A stretch of DNA of 23,686 nucleotides, taken from assembly GCA_027061995.1 (NCBI GenBank), contig JAMOUT010000092.1:1-23686 (forward strand), in the 5' to 3' direction. Shown here one piece after another: positions 15,368-22,759 of the stretch. Under the pieces are notes generated by a model. The model ran no database searches and was not told the DNA's origin. It was given only the letters and a program-made list of their open reading frames with translations. Every line of letters starts with the position of its first letter. Positions within the stretch are counted from its first letter, which is position 1. Both the position numbers and the translations under genes were made by a program. Source of the stretch: Candidatus Aminicenantota bacterium (GTDB lineage: Bacteria; Acidobacteriota; Aminicenantia; JAMOAD01).

Positions 15368-16336
15368 GGTGCTACCGGTTTTGTAGGTATTCATTTAATT
15401 AATTTACTACAAAGAGATGAAAAGGTCAAGAGGATATATGTTCTTGTGAGAAACCAAAACAAATTGGATGAAAGATTGACAAGTAAAGAAAAAATATTTG
15501 CTATACAAGGGGATTTATTTAGTCTAAAAGAGATTCCTCAAGATGTAAATTTCGTGGTTCATTTAGCGGGATTAACAAAAAGTTATAAAAAAGAAAATTA
15601 CTATCGTATAAACAGAGATGGAGTTAAAAAGATAATAGAGAAATCAGCGGCTCTGAAAAATCTTCAAAAATTTATTTTGGTAAGTTCTCTTGCCGCACAA
15701 GGACCTTCTCTAAAGTGTAAAGTATGCAAGGAAGAGGTTACCCCTCATCCTGTTTCAGACTATGGAAAGAGTAAGTTGGCAGGTGAAAAAGAGGCTCTTA
15801 AATTTAAAGAAAAAATGGATATTGTCATATTAAGGCCTCCTGCCGTTTACGGAACATGGGATTTTGATTTTTTGGAAGAGTTTAAAATGCTGAAAAAGGG
15901 AGTTTCTATTAATGTCAAACATAAACCTTCGGAGAGATTTGTCTCTTTGATAAATGTTGAAGATCTTGTGAAAGCCATTTTGTTTTTTTCAAGGGAAAAA
16001 ACAAAAAGCGGAGAGAGTTTTTGTGTCGCCGAGACTAAACAATACTCTTGGGAAGAGGTTGAAAAAATATCAAGTTCTCTATTGGGAAAAAGGGTGAAAA
16101 TTAGTATTACCATACCTCTTTGGATTGGCTATATAATAGCTTTTATTTTAACTTTCATATCATACTTATCTAAAAAAGGATATATCTTTAATCTTGATAA
16201 AATTAATGAAATAAGATACAGGTGTTGGATTTGTTCTTCGGAAAAAGCAAAAAAATACGGATTTACCGCTGAAAAAAGTTTTAAAGATTCATTGAAAGAT
16301 GTGTTTGAATGGTATAAACGACATGGTTTTCTATAA
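15350..16336 (+). CDS. NAD-dependent epimerase/dehydratase-family reductase (ceramide-reductase-like context)
   Basis: 328 aa, extended short-chain dehydrogenase. The Rossmann motif FITGATGFVG is at the very N-terminus, VSSLAAQGPS supplies the active-site serine strand, and the catalytic pair is YGKSK in PVSDYGKSKLAGE, followed by ILRPPAVYG. Near the C-terminus a hydrophobic stretch (IPLWIGYIIAFILTFIS) may touch the membrane. In Caulobacter an enzyme of this family next to serine palmitoyltransferase acts as ceramide reductase (CerR); the same pairing here suggests a role in bacterial sphingolipid synthesis, but sugar epimerases share the fold. ATG 15350 is chosen over an in-frame GTG at 15335 because it gives the expected short lead to the Rossmann motif and lies 5 nt after a -10. 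No Shine-Dalgarno. Confidence 0.8.
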   Translation: MNYFITGATGFVGIHLINLLQRDEKVKRIYVLVRNQNKLDERLTSKEKIFAIQGDLFSLKEIPQDVNFVVHLAGLTKSYKKENYYRINRDGVKKIIEKSAALKNLQKFILVSSLAAQGPSLKCKVCKEEVTPHPVSDYGKSKLAGEKEALKFKEKMDIVILRPPAVYGTWDFDFLEEFKMLKKGVSINVKHKPSERFVSLINVEDLVKAILFFSREKTKSGESFCVAETKQYSWEEVEKISSSLLGKRVKISITIPLWIGYIIAFILTFISYLSKKGYIFNLDKINEIRYRCWICSSEKAKKYGFTAEKSFKDSLKDVFEWYKRHGFL

Positions 16337-16513
16337 AAACAGATCATCACTCCCTAAATATTTAAACAATTCTTTTTATATGCAAATCATACCTAATGAT
16401 TGTAAATAAGATCAAGAAAAGGAAAAATCGCCGAAAAAGCATGAATGTTTAAAATAATGAAAAAAGAGGGAATAATACCGGAATTTATAATAAAAAAAAT
16501 CTATTAAGTAAAT

Positions 16514-17548
16514 TCATGTTTTTATTATTTTGCTTATAATTATTTTATTCCCCGAACTTTTTGCAAGATAGAGTGCTTCCTCGGCACTTCTAAACAGATA
16601 ATCTATTTTTTTTACAGGAGATTCCGTAATGTATGATTGGACTCCTCCGACTGAAGTTGTAATTTCCATTTTCAGATATTTTTCCGATTCTATACTCTTT
16701 CTTATTTTTTTAGAAAACTCTTCGAAATAGTTTTCTTGAATATCAGACAGATATAAAATCAATTTATCATCTCCGTATCGTCCGATTAGGTCTGATCTTC
16801 TTACATGCGTTTTAATCCGATTTGCGATTAATCTTATAATTTTTTCCCTTTCAAGCGGAGAAACTTCCTTAAATGTTTTTTTAAATTGGTCAATATCAAA
16901 GATTAATAAACCCACATTATATTTTTTCCTCATTGCAAGAAAGGAAAGCGGCCTGATATTATGAAAAAATCCCCTTATATTCAGAACTCCGGAACTTTGA
17001 TCAAAAAAGCTTTGATACATCAATTCTCTATTTTTCTTAATTATATCGTTCAGGTATTTTCCAAGCAGTGATATCTCAAGATTTTCCCCCCGTGATTTTA
17101 AAGCCTTTTGGTAAAGTATATCAAGCTGATTATAGTAAGACTCATCTTCGGATATCTCCGAAAAAAAAGTTTTTATAAAATTATGGAGTGTTTCAAATAC
17201 AGGGTGTAGTAGATAGTATTCTATTTGATAAGCTGTTATAAAGGGGTTGTTTTTATCTATATCATCGGATTTTAATATTTTTTTAATCTCTTTTTTATAA
17301 ACGGTCAACTCCTCTTTTATTTTTACGGTATTGGAAAACATATGCAAAAAGATTGTCTGATCTGAAAATTTCAATAATTTTTTGTAATAATTAGTATGAA
17401 TTTTTCCCCTTTTCCCCATCTTTTGCCAAAAATTTTTTAATTTTTCATCGGAACATAAGTTTAATAATTTTTCATATATTTCAGAGATATCCTCCTCTAT
17501 TGTTAAACATAAACCTATAATATCAGAAAAGATTTTTTCATCTTCCAT
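16514..17548 (-). CDS. Ferritin-like/degenerate GGDEF protein
   Basis: 344 aa. Residues about 10-130 are helical and resemble a ferritin-like four-helix bundle (LTIEEDISEIYEKL, then KRGKIHTNYY), but the usual ExxH metal ligand pair reads GKIH, so metal binding is doubtful. Residues about 180-344 form a GGDEF domain: DIDQFKK at 218-224 is kept, but the signature reads GDDKL (259-263) instead of GGDEF, so diguanylate cyclase activity is probably lost. RRSD at 250-253, five residues before it, matches the RxxD inhibitory-site position, so c-di-GMP binding remains possible. The gene is divergent from nrdD. Upstream is an AGAGA-like weak ribosome site. A sensor or effector role is inference. Confidence 0.7.
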   Translation of the reverse strand: MEDEKIFSDIIGLCLTIEEDISEIYEKLLNLCSDEKLKNFWQKMGKRGKIHTNYYKKLLKFSDQTIFLHMFSNTVKIKEELTVYKKEIKKILKSDDIDKNNPFITAYQIEYYLLHPVFETLHNFIKTFFSEISEDESYYNQLDILYQKALKSRGENLEISLLGKYLNDIIKKNRELMYQSFFDQSSGVLNIRGFFHNIRPLSFLAMRKKYNVGLLIFDIDQFKKTFKEVSPLEREKIIRLIANRIKTHVRRSDLIGRYGDDKLILYLSDIQENYFEEFSKKIRKSIESEKYLKMEITTSVGGVQSYITESPVKKIDYLFRSAEEALYLAKSSGNKIIISKIIKT

Positions 17549-17686
17549 TTTTTATCTCTTTTCCCTAATAAATAATATATGTTCAAATAGAAAAAAAGCA
17601 AATATATTTATAAAAAAACAATAAAAACAGTGCTTTTTTTATAATGCTTTTAACCCATTTTTTGTAAAAGCCTGAAAATATTAAAT

Positions 17687-17702
17687 ATACAACATATAGT
17701 GG
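17687..17702 (+). promoter_or_regulatory. NrdR box-like site 1
   Basis: ATACAACATATAGTGG matches 13 of 16 positions of the published NrdR consensus acaCwAtATaTwgtgt. It is the distal of two boxes before the anaerobic ribonucleotide reductase promoter. NrdR is an ATP-cone repressor of ribonucleotide reductase genes; its own gene is not in the window. Confidence 0.55.
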
Positions 17703-17716
17703 TATTTTAAAAAAAA

Positions 17717-17732
17717 ATACAAAATATTGTAT
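17717..17732 (+). promoter_or_regulatory. NrdR box-like site 2
   Basis: ATACAAAATATTGTAT matches 13 of 16 positions of the NrdR consensus. It is the core of a perfect inverted repeat, AAAAAATACAA (17712-17722) and TTGTATTTTTT (17727-17737), around AATA. It starts 30 bp after site 1, about three helical turns, close to the spacing usual for NrdR box pairs, and ends 7 nt before the -35. Confidence 0.6.
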
Positions 17733-17739
17733 TTTTTCC

Positions 17740-17768
17740 TTGACAATTTTCAAAAAAAATAATATATT
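17740..17768 (+). promoter_or_regulatory. Consensus sigma70 promoter of the nrdD operon
   Basis: TTGACA (17740-17745), exactly 17 nt, TATATT (17763-17768). The start of transcription should fall near 17775, which puts the AAAGGAGG of nrdD at the very 5' end of a leader only about 16 nt long. This is the strongest promoter in the window. Confidence 0.75.
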
Positions 17769-17790
17769 ACTAAAAGGAGGATGGAAGAAA

Positions 17791-19929
17791 ATGAGAGATA
17801 ATGGAAAACTTATTCAAAAAAGGGATGGCAGGTATGCACCTTTTGATGAAACCAAAATTTTTAATGCGATTTACAAAGCATTTAAAGCTGTAGGGAAAAA
17901 GGATGAAAATACGGTTTTATATATTTCCAAAGAGGTTGTTAAAATTATAGAGGAACATTATTTTAATTATGGTGTTACTCCGAGTGTAGAAGATATTCAG
18001 GATCTCGTGGAAAAGGTTCTTATTGAAAAAAATGAAGCGGCGGCTGCCAAATCTTATATTCTTTACAGAGAAAAAAGATCCGAATTAAGAGATATAAGAC
18101 AGAATTTTCTTGATGGTATCAAGGTTATAGATGAATATCTTAGTATGAAGGATTGGAGAGTCAAGGAAAACTCCAATATGTCATATTCATTACAAGGACT
18201 GAACTTGCATATATCTTCAACTCTTGTTGCAAAATATTGGTTAAGGAAATTATATCCTCTTGAAGTTAGAATGGCTCATGAAGAGGGAGATTTTCATATC
18301 CATGACCTCGGGATACTCGGACCTTATTGCGTGGGATGGGATCTTGAAGACCTTTTGAAAGTCGGTTTTACAGGAGCAAGAGGGAAAATCGAATCAAACC
18401 CTGCAAAGCATTTTAGAACAGCTCTCGGACAGATAGTAAATTTCTTTTATACTCTTCAAGGGGAAGCCGCCGGAGCTCAGGCTTTTTCAAATTTTGACAC
18501 CCTTCTTGCACCTTTTGTCAGATATGACGGATTATCTTATAAGGATGTAAAACAGGCTCTTCAGGAATTTGTTTTTAATGTTAATGTTCCCACAAGAGCA
18601 GGTTTTCAAACCCCTTTTACAAATATTACAATGGATCTTGTCCCACCTTCAACTTTAAAAGATAAAGCTGCCATTGTAGGGGGAAAAGAGATGCAAGAAA
18701 CTTACGGTGAATTTCAGAAAGAGATGGATATGATAAACAGTGCTTTCGCCGAAGTTATGATGGAGGGAGATGCAAAAGGGAGAATATTTACTTTCCCGAT
18801 CCCGACTTATAATATTTCCAAGGATTTTGAGTGGGAAAACGATGATCTTAAACCCTTATGGGAGATGACAGCAAGATACGGAATTCCGTATTTTGCCAAT
18901 TTTGTTAATTCCGACATGGACCCCGAAGATGCAAGATCAATGTGTTGCAGATTAAGGCTTGATAATAGGGAGTTGTGGAAAAGGGGCGGCGGACTTTTTG
19001 GTGCGAACCCTCTTACAGGTTCAATAGGCGTTGTTACCATTAATCTTCCGAGAGTTGCCCATATAGCGTCCAATGAAAATGAGTTTTTCAGTCTTCTCGA
19101 AGATAGGATGGACCTTGCGGTCGAAGCTTTGGAGATAAAGAGAAAAAATGTTGAAAGATTCACTGAAGCTGGTCTTTACCCTTATACAAAATTTTATTTA
19201 AGAGAGATAAAAAAGACTCATGGTAAGTTTTGGAACTTCCATTTTTCAACGATAGGATTAGTCGGAATGAATGAATCAATGATTAATTTTCTCGGAAAAG
19301 ATATAACCGATCCCGAGGCAAAGGAATTCTCAATAAAAGTTTTGGATTTTATGAGAGATAAAATTCAAAAGATTCAGGTGGAAACCGGAAATATGTATAA
19401 TTTGGAAGCCACTCCCGCCGAAAGCACAGCTTACAGGCTTGCCAAAGCCGATTTAAAAAGGTATCCGGGGATTAAAACAAGCGGAGCATCCGAACCTTAC
19501 TATACAAACTCGGTTCACCCACCTGTTGATGCTTATAATGATGCTTTTGAACTCCTTGAACATCAGGATGACCTTCAAATAAAATTTACCGGAGGAACGG
19601 TTGTTCACCTGTTTTTCGGAGAAAATATAAAAGATTGGAGAGTTGTCAGAGAACTTACGAAAAGAATTTCATCCAAGTTCAGATTACCCTATTTCTCGTT
19701 TACCCCCACTTTCTCAATATCTCCTGTCTCAGGATATATTGCGGGTAAACATAATTTCGACCCTAACCCCGTTAAAGAGGAAGATATTGATAAGTTCGGA
19801 GTGGTCGTGGAGATGACGGAAGAGGAGCTTGCTAATTTACCTGAAGGCTCCTATATAAAAATAGAGGAAGAAGAGGAACCAAATAATAGTTCGGAAGATA
19901 AAGTAAGCTTTAATTTAAAGCTGAACTAA
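17791..19929 (+). CDS. nrdD: Anaerobic (class III) ribonucleoside-triphosphate reductase, catalytic subunit without glycyl-radical tail
   Basis: NrdD reduces ribonucleotides to deoxyribonucleotides without oxygen. The 712-aa chain has an N-terminal ATP-cone (about 6-95, beginning IQKRDGRYAPFDETKI) for allosteric control and the barrel core with active-site cysteines in SMCCRLRLDNRELWKRGG (Cys near 385-386). Two things are odd. First, at about 640-660, where related enzymes read FSICPxHGY...CPxC and bind zinc, this one reads FSISPVSGYIAGKHNFDPNP, with no cysteines. Second, the chain ends in an acidic tail without the glycyl-radical motif, which is on the next gene. I chose ATG 17791 after AAAGGAGG; an in-frame TTG at 17740 is really the promoter -35. 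Transcription is likely under NrdR. Confidence 0.93.
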   Translation: MRDNGKLIQKRDGRYAPFDETKIFNAIYKAFKAVGKKDENTVLYISKEVVKIIEEHYFNYGVTPSVEDIQDLVEKVLIEKNEAAAAKSYILYREKRSELRDIRQNFLDGIKVIDEYLSMKDWRVKENSNMSYSLQGLNLHISSTLVAKYWLRKLYPLEVRMAHEEGDFHIHDLGILGPYCVGWDLEDLLKVGFTGARGKIESNPAKHFRTALGQIVNFFYTLQGEAAGAQAFSNFDTLLAPFVRYDGLSYKDVKQALQEFVFNVNVPTRAGFQTPFTNITMDLVPPSTLKDKAAIVGGKEMQETYGEFQKEMDMINSAFAEVMMEGDAKGRIFTFPIPTYNISKDFEWENDDLKPLWEMTARYGIPYFANFVNSDMDPEDARSMCCRLRLDNRELWKRGGGLFGANPLTGSIGVVTINLPRVAHIASNENEFFSLLEDRMDLAVEALEIKRKNVERFTEAGLYPYTKFYLREIKKTHGKFWNFHFSTIGLVGMNESMINFLGKDITDPEAKEFSIKVLDFMRDKIQKIQVETGNMYNLEATPAESTAYRLAKADLKRYPGIKTSGASEPYYTNSVHPPVDAYNDAFELLEHQDDLQIKFTGGTVVHLFFGENIKDWRVVRELTKRISSKFRLPYFSFTPTFSISPVSGYIAGKHNFDPNPVKEEDIDKFGVVVEMTEEELANLPEGSYIKIEEEEEPNNSSEDKVSFNLKLN

Positions 19930-19950
19930 ATTTAATTAGGAGGTAATACA

Positions 19951-20157
19951 ATGGAGAGTATTATGGAAAGAGAGGAGACTAAGGCTGTGGAAACAAAAAG
20001 AAAGGTAAGAGTGAAAGTTGTTCCTACCGAAATTTATTCAAGAGTGGTAGGATATTACAGACCTGTCCAAAATTGGAACAAAGGTAAAGCCGAAGAATTT
20101 AAACACAGGGCAAGCATTGATCCGAATCACCCTGTTAAAAAAAGAATAGAAATTTAA
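19951..20157 (+). CDS. Separate glycyl-radical polypeptide of the anaerobic ribonucleotide reductase
   Basis: 68 aa. Residues 27-53 contain TEIYSRVVGYYRPVQNWN followed by GKAEEFKHR, which is the usual C-terminal glycyl-radical segment of class III reductases; Gly34 would be the radical site made by NrdG. It is in the same frame as nrdD but separated from it by two TAA codons (19927 and 19933) and has its own AGGAGG seven bases before ATG, so it is a real separate gene and not a frameshift. No cysteines are present, so the zinc ribbon that normally precedes the radical site is missing here too. It probably works with the upstream subunit in trans, somewhat like the YfiD spare part of pyruvate formate-lyase. 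The start region is charged and variable. Confidence 0.8.
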   Translation: MESIMEREETKAVETKRKVRVKVVPTEIYSRVVGYYRPVQNWNKGKAEEFKHRASIDPNHPVKKRIEI

Positions 20158-20182
20158 TTTGGATATTGGAAAAATTTAATCC

Positions 20183-20219
20183 GCGGAGAAAGCTTATTGC
20201 TTTCTCCGCTCTATTCTTT
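20183..20219 (+). terminator. Hairpin with weak T-tract between the nrdD pair and nrdG
   Basis: A perfect 11-bp stem, GCGGAGAAAGC and GCTTTCTCCGC, closes a TTATT loop and is followed by TCTATTCTTT. The stem is strong but the T-tract is interrupted, so it may stop only part of the transcripts or protect the 3' end of the nrdD message. Either way it would keep nrdG below nrdD. It ends 8 nt before the nrdG ribosome site. Confidence 0.65.
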
Positions 20220-20227
20220 AAGGAAAA

Positions 20228-20923
20228 ATGTTAATTAAAGGTTTTCTTGGAACAAGCTTAATTGATTATCCGGGAAAAATTTCCGCTATTGTTTTTACGG
20301 GGGGGTGCAATTTCAGATGTCCCTTTTGCCATAATTCGGATCTTGTCATAGCGCTTGATACTTTACCTACCATAACTGAAGAGGAATTTTTCAAAAAGAT
20401 TGATAAAAGGAGAGGATTTATAGACGGGATTGTTATTACAGGAGGAGAACCTTTAATTAACAAAGATATATTAAATTTTATTGAAAAAATAAAAGAGAGA
20501 GAGTTTCTTGTAAAACTTGATACAAACGGTTCTTTCCCCGAACTGCTCAATGAAATATTAGACGCTGATATAGTTGATTTTATCGCAATGGATATAAAAT
20601 CATCTCCGGAAAAATACAGTATGGCTTCAGGTGTAAAAGTTGATTTATCGAAAATTGAAAAATCAATAGAACTCATAATGAAAAAATCCCCCGATTATGA
20701 ATTCAGAACAACCGTAGTGCCGGGAATAACGGAAGAGGAGGATATGATTGATATGGTTAAAATGATAGAGGGGGCAAAATCATATGCTATTCAACAATTC
20801 AGACCCATGAAAGTCATAGATCCTCGGTATCTAACAATTAAACCTTTTCCTCATGAAAAATTATTAAGATTCGTAGAGATCATCACCCCTTTTGTTAAAA
20901 AGGTTGAACTGAGAGAAGAATAA
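20228..20923 (+). CDS. nrdG: Anaerobic ribonucleoside-triphosphate reductase activating protein (radical SAM)
   Basis: 231 aa. The CxxxCxxC cluster motif is GGCNFRCPFCHN with Cys27, 31 and 34, preceded by SLIDYPGKISAIVFT, which is typical of NrdG-type activases. GGEPL near 74-78 binds the SAM amino group. The protein uses a [4Fe-4S] cluster and SAM to form the glycyl radical, here on the separate 68-aa polypeptide. It is longer than E. coli NrdG and closer to the 220-240 aa anaerobic type with a fuller barrel. ATG 20228 follows AAGGA; the gene lies 70 nt after the glycyl-radical gene, behind a hairpin. Confidence 0.93.
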   Translation: MLIKGFLGTSLIDYPGKISAIVFTGGCNFRCPFCHNSDLVIALDTLPTITEEEFFKKIDKRRGFIDGIVITGGEPLINKDILNFIEKIKEREFLVKLDTNGSFPELLNEILDADIVDFIAMDIKSSPEKYSMASGVKVDLSKIEKSIELIMKKSPDYEFRTTVVPGITEEEDMIDMVKMIEGAKSYAIQQFRPMKVIDPRYLTIKPFPHEKLLRFVEIITPFVKKVELREE

Positions 20924-21243
20924 AGAATAAAAAAACACTTACCCGTTTTTTGAGATATATACATAATATTTGTTATTGTTAAAGCCTATACCTTTTTATA
21001 AATAAAAAATTGGTTACAAAAAAAACACAATCTTTTAATACTCGCCTCTTCCCTTTTGCCTTTCCCATCCACACCATCTTGCTTTCTCTTATTCTCTCCT
21101 CTTTTAAGTTTATCCGTTTTTTCTCAGTGCCGAGCCATTTATTATATGTAAAAATAAAACTTTTTCTTCTCTTCTATGTGACATAATTTATTGTATTGTT
21201 TTATGACATTTTTATTTTGTAATTTCACAAAGGGAAAAGATGC
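20924..21243. other. Intergenic spacer with pyrimidine-rich tract
   Basis: No convincing gene is seen between nrdG and the lipoprotein promoter. Just after nrdG, A7C (20929-20936) and GTTTTTT (20945-20951) could form a weak hairpin. From 21041 to 21105 the plus strand is 57 of 65 pyrimidines, much richer in C than its surroundings. The rest is A+T-rich without recognisable repeats. Confidence 0.5.
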
Positions 21244-21272
21244 TTGAAATCACCGAGAAATAGTAGTATATT
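21244..21272 (+). promoter_or_regulatory. Sigma70-type promoter for the lipoprotein-tat operon, probably leaderless
   Basis: TTGAAA (21244-21249), exactly 17 nt, TATATT (21267-21272). The -10 ends 5 nt before ATG 21278 and there is no Shine-Dalgarno, so the message probably starts at the start codon. Confidence 0.6.
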
Positions 21273-21277
21273 ATAAG

Positions 21278-21643
21278 ATGAATAAAAAAATGGTAATCAT
21301 ATTGATTTTTTTATTATTCTCATTAGGCGGATGTATTCAAGATTATCTCGTTGCTCCCGAGGGAACAACTCTGTATGTAAATGCTTATCCGACCACAATT
21401 TATTATGAAAATGATTATTCCCTTATAACCGTAACAGCATTTGAAGCTTCGGGAAGACCCATCAGAGATGATGTAACCGTTTATTTTTTTACCGATTTGG
21501 GGACTATTACTTCCGAAGCAAAAACGAAAGATGGAAAAGCGGTTGTCAAACTTTACAGTGATAAAAGGGAAGGAACCGCTACCGTAAAAGTATCTATGCC
21601 GGGCGCGGGGGAACAAACCGTTTCAATTGAAATTGTCAGATAA
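21278..21643 (+). CDS. Lipoprotein with a single Ig-like domain
   Basis: 121 aa. The N-terminus [19 protein letters not shown] is a lipoprotein signal with lipobox LGGC and lipidated Cys19. The rest is beta-rich and resembles a bacterial Ig-like (invasin/intimin, Big_1-type) domain: [20 protein letters not shown], then TDLGTIT, then [11 protein letters not shown] and TATVKVS. Such domains are usually found in tandem on surface proteins, so one alone on a small lipoprotein is unusual. It overlaps tatA by one base (TAATG), so it is the first gene of the tat operon and may be translationally coupled to it. A role in export is not shown. Confidence 0.75.
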   Translation: MNKKMVIILIFLLFSLGGCIQDYLVAPEGTTLYVNAYPTTIYYENDYSLITVTAFEASGRPIRDDVTVYFFTDLGTITSEAKTKDGKAVVKLYSDKREGTATVKVSMPGAGEQTVSIEIVR

Positions 21644-21984
21644 TGTTTGGTAATCTCGGACTTCCGGAATTAATTCTTATTTTTATAGTGGCTCTTCTTG
21701 TGTTTGGCCCTGAAAAATTACCTGAAGTAGCAAGAACAATAGGGAAAACAATAAGAGGGTTTAGAAAAGAGATGGCCGGCGTTAGAAAAACAATTGAAGA
21801 TGAAATCGGAGATATAACAGAAGATTTGGATGATATTAATGAAAACATTATTTTGGCAGGAGATCTTGTTGAGACTTCCGAAAATGAAAAGAAAGACGAG
21901 AATAATGGTTTGACAAAAGAAAATAATAATATAGAGGAAAAAGTGATAGATGGCGGAAAACAAACCAATCAAAGAAACGAATAA
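21643..21984 (+). CDS. tatA: Twin-arginine translocase subunit TatA/TatB family
   Basis: 113 aa. A short N-terminal membrane helix ([15 protein letters not shown], 6-20), the FGP hinge at 21-23, and an amphipathic helix ([20 protein letters not shown]) are all present, followed by an acidic, poorly ordered tail. This family forms the pore or the receptor partner of the Tat system, which exports folded proteins with a twin-arginine signal. The Glu in the membrane helix (LPEL) and the longer tail allow either TatA or TatB; with only one such gene in the operon it may serve both roles. The gene overlaps tatC by 35 nt. Confidence 0.88.
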   Translation: MFGNLGLPELILIFIVALLVFGPEKLPEVARTIGKTIRGFRKEMAGVRKTIEDEIGDITEDLDDINENIILAGDLVETSENEKKDENNGLTKENNNIEEKVIDGGKQTNQRNE

Positions 21985-22759
21985 TAAGATAGATAAAATT
22001 GACAAACATAAAAAAAGAAAAAAAAATCCTGATGATATGTCTTTTTGGGAACATCTTGATGAATTAAGAAAAAGAATTTTTCATTCCATTATTATTATTA
22101 CTATCGGTTTTTTAATCTCTTTCAGATACAGTGAAAAAATATATATTTTTATGGCCAAGCCTGTTTTAAAGTATCTGAAAGGGGGTTCTTTAGCCTACAC
22201 TTCTCTGACAGAACCTTTTATGATGTATATGAAGCTTGCGTTTTTTGCTTCCATCTTCCTAACCTCCCCTCTTCTTTTTTACGAATTTTGGAAATTTATT
22301 TCTCCCGCTTTAAAGAAAAAAGAGAAGAGGTTAGCTATCCCCTTTATACTTTTTTCAACAGCCTTTTTTCTAATAGGCGGGTGGTTCGGTTATACAATAG
22401 TTTTTCCGGCTGCGTGTAAATTTTTTCTCGAAATAGGGAAATCCTTTACTCCGGTAATAACAATCAACCAATATCTTTCACTTGCAACCAAAGTCCTTTT
22501 CGGAGTGGCAATAACCTTTGAATTACCGATTCTTATCTTCTTTTTGGCAAGATTAGGAATTATAAATGCCAAATTCCTAATTAAATATTTTAAATTTTTT
22601 ATTCTCTTGGCTTTTATTATTGCCGCCGTTATAACTCCCACCCCTGACATGGTAACACAGAGCATTATTGCTTTACCTTTAATAGGGCTTTACCTTGTGG
22701 GGATTCTTGTTGCTCTAATATTCGGTAAAAAGAAAAAAACGGATGATAAGCAAAATTGA
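21950..22759 (+). CDS. tatC: Twin-arginine translocase subunit TatC
   Basis: 269 aa, six membrane segments. TatC recognises the twin-arginine signal. Key parts are [13 protein letters not shown] (31-43), the periplasmic loop leading to [15 protein letters not shown], the conserved FELP in the fourth-fifth helix region, and [16 protein letters not shown] near the C-terminus. The first 29 residues are an extra, strongly charged Lys/Asn/Asp-rich extension, since most TatC proteins begin near Met30; a start at Met30 has no ribosome site, whereas ATG 21950 has GAGG about 12 nt upstream, a long spacing. Start choice is therefore less certain than identity. It overlaps the sirtuin gene by 17 nt. Confidence 0.94.
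   Translation: MAENKPIKETNNKIDKIDKHKKRKKNPDDMSFWEHLDELRKRIFHSIIIITIGFLISFRYSEKIYIFMAKPVLKYLKGGSLAYTSLTEPFMMYMKLAFFASIFLTSPLLFYEFWKFISPALKKKEKRLAIPFILFSTAFFLIGGWFGYTIVFPAACKFFLEIGKSFTPVITINQYLSLATKVLFGVAITFELPILIFFLARLGIINAKFLIKYFKFFILLAFIIAAVITPTPDMVTQSIIALPLIGLYLVGILVALIFGKKKKTDDKQN

Noticed and set aside
16337-16513. Gene or RNA in the spacer between the reductase and the GGDEF-type gene
   Set aside because: Only very short frames without ribosome sites and no stable hairpin or RNA signature were seen.
17740-17790. TTG start extending nrdD by 17 codons
   Set aside because: This TTG is the -35 TTGACA of the promoter, and the ATG at 17791 follows AAAGGAGG and fits the ATP-cone start.
19927-19953. 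Frameshift or sequencing error splitting nrdD
   Set aside because: Both parts are in the same frame with two separate stop codons and a well-placed AGGAGG and ATG between them, and the zinc cysteines are also lost, so a real split is the simpler reading.
20929-20951. Rho-independent terminator after nrdG
   Set aside because: The stem is almost only A-T pairs and there is no separate T-tract after it, so it is too weak to call.
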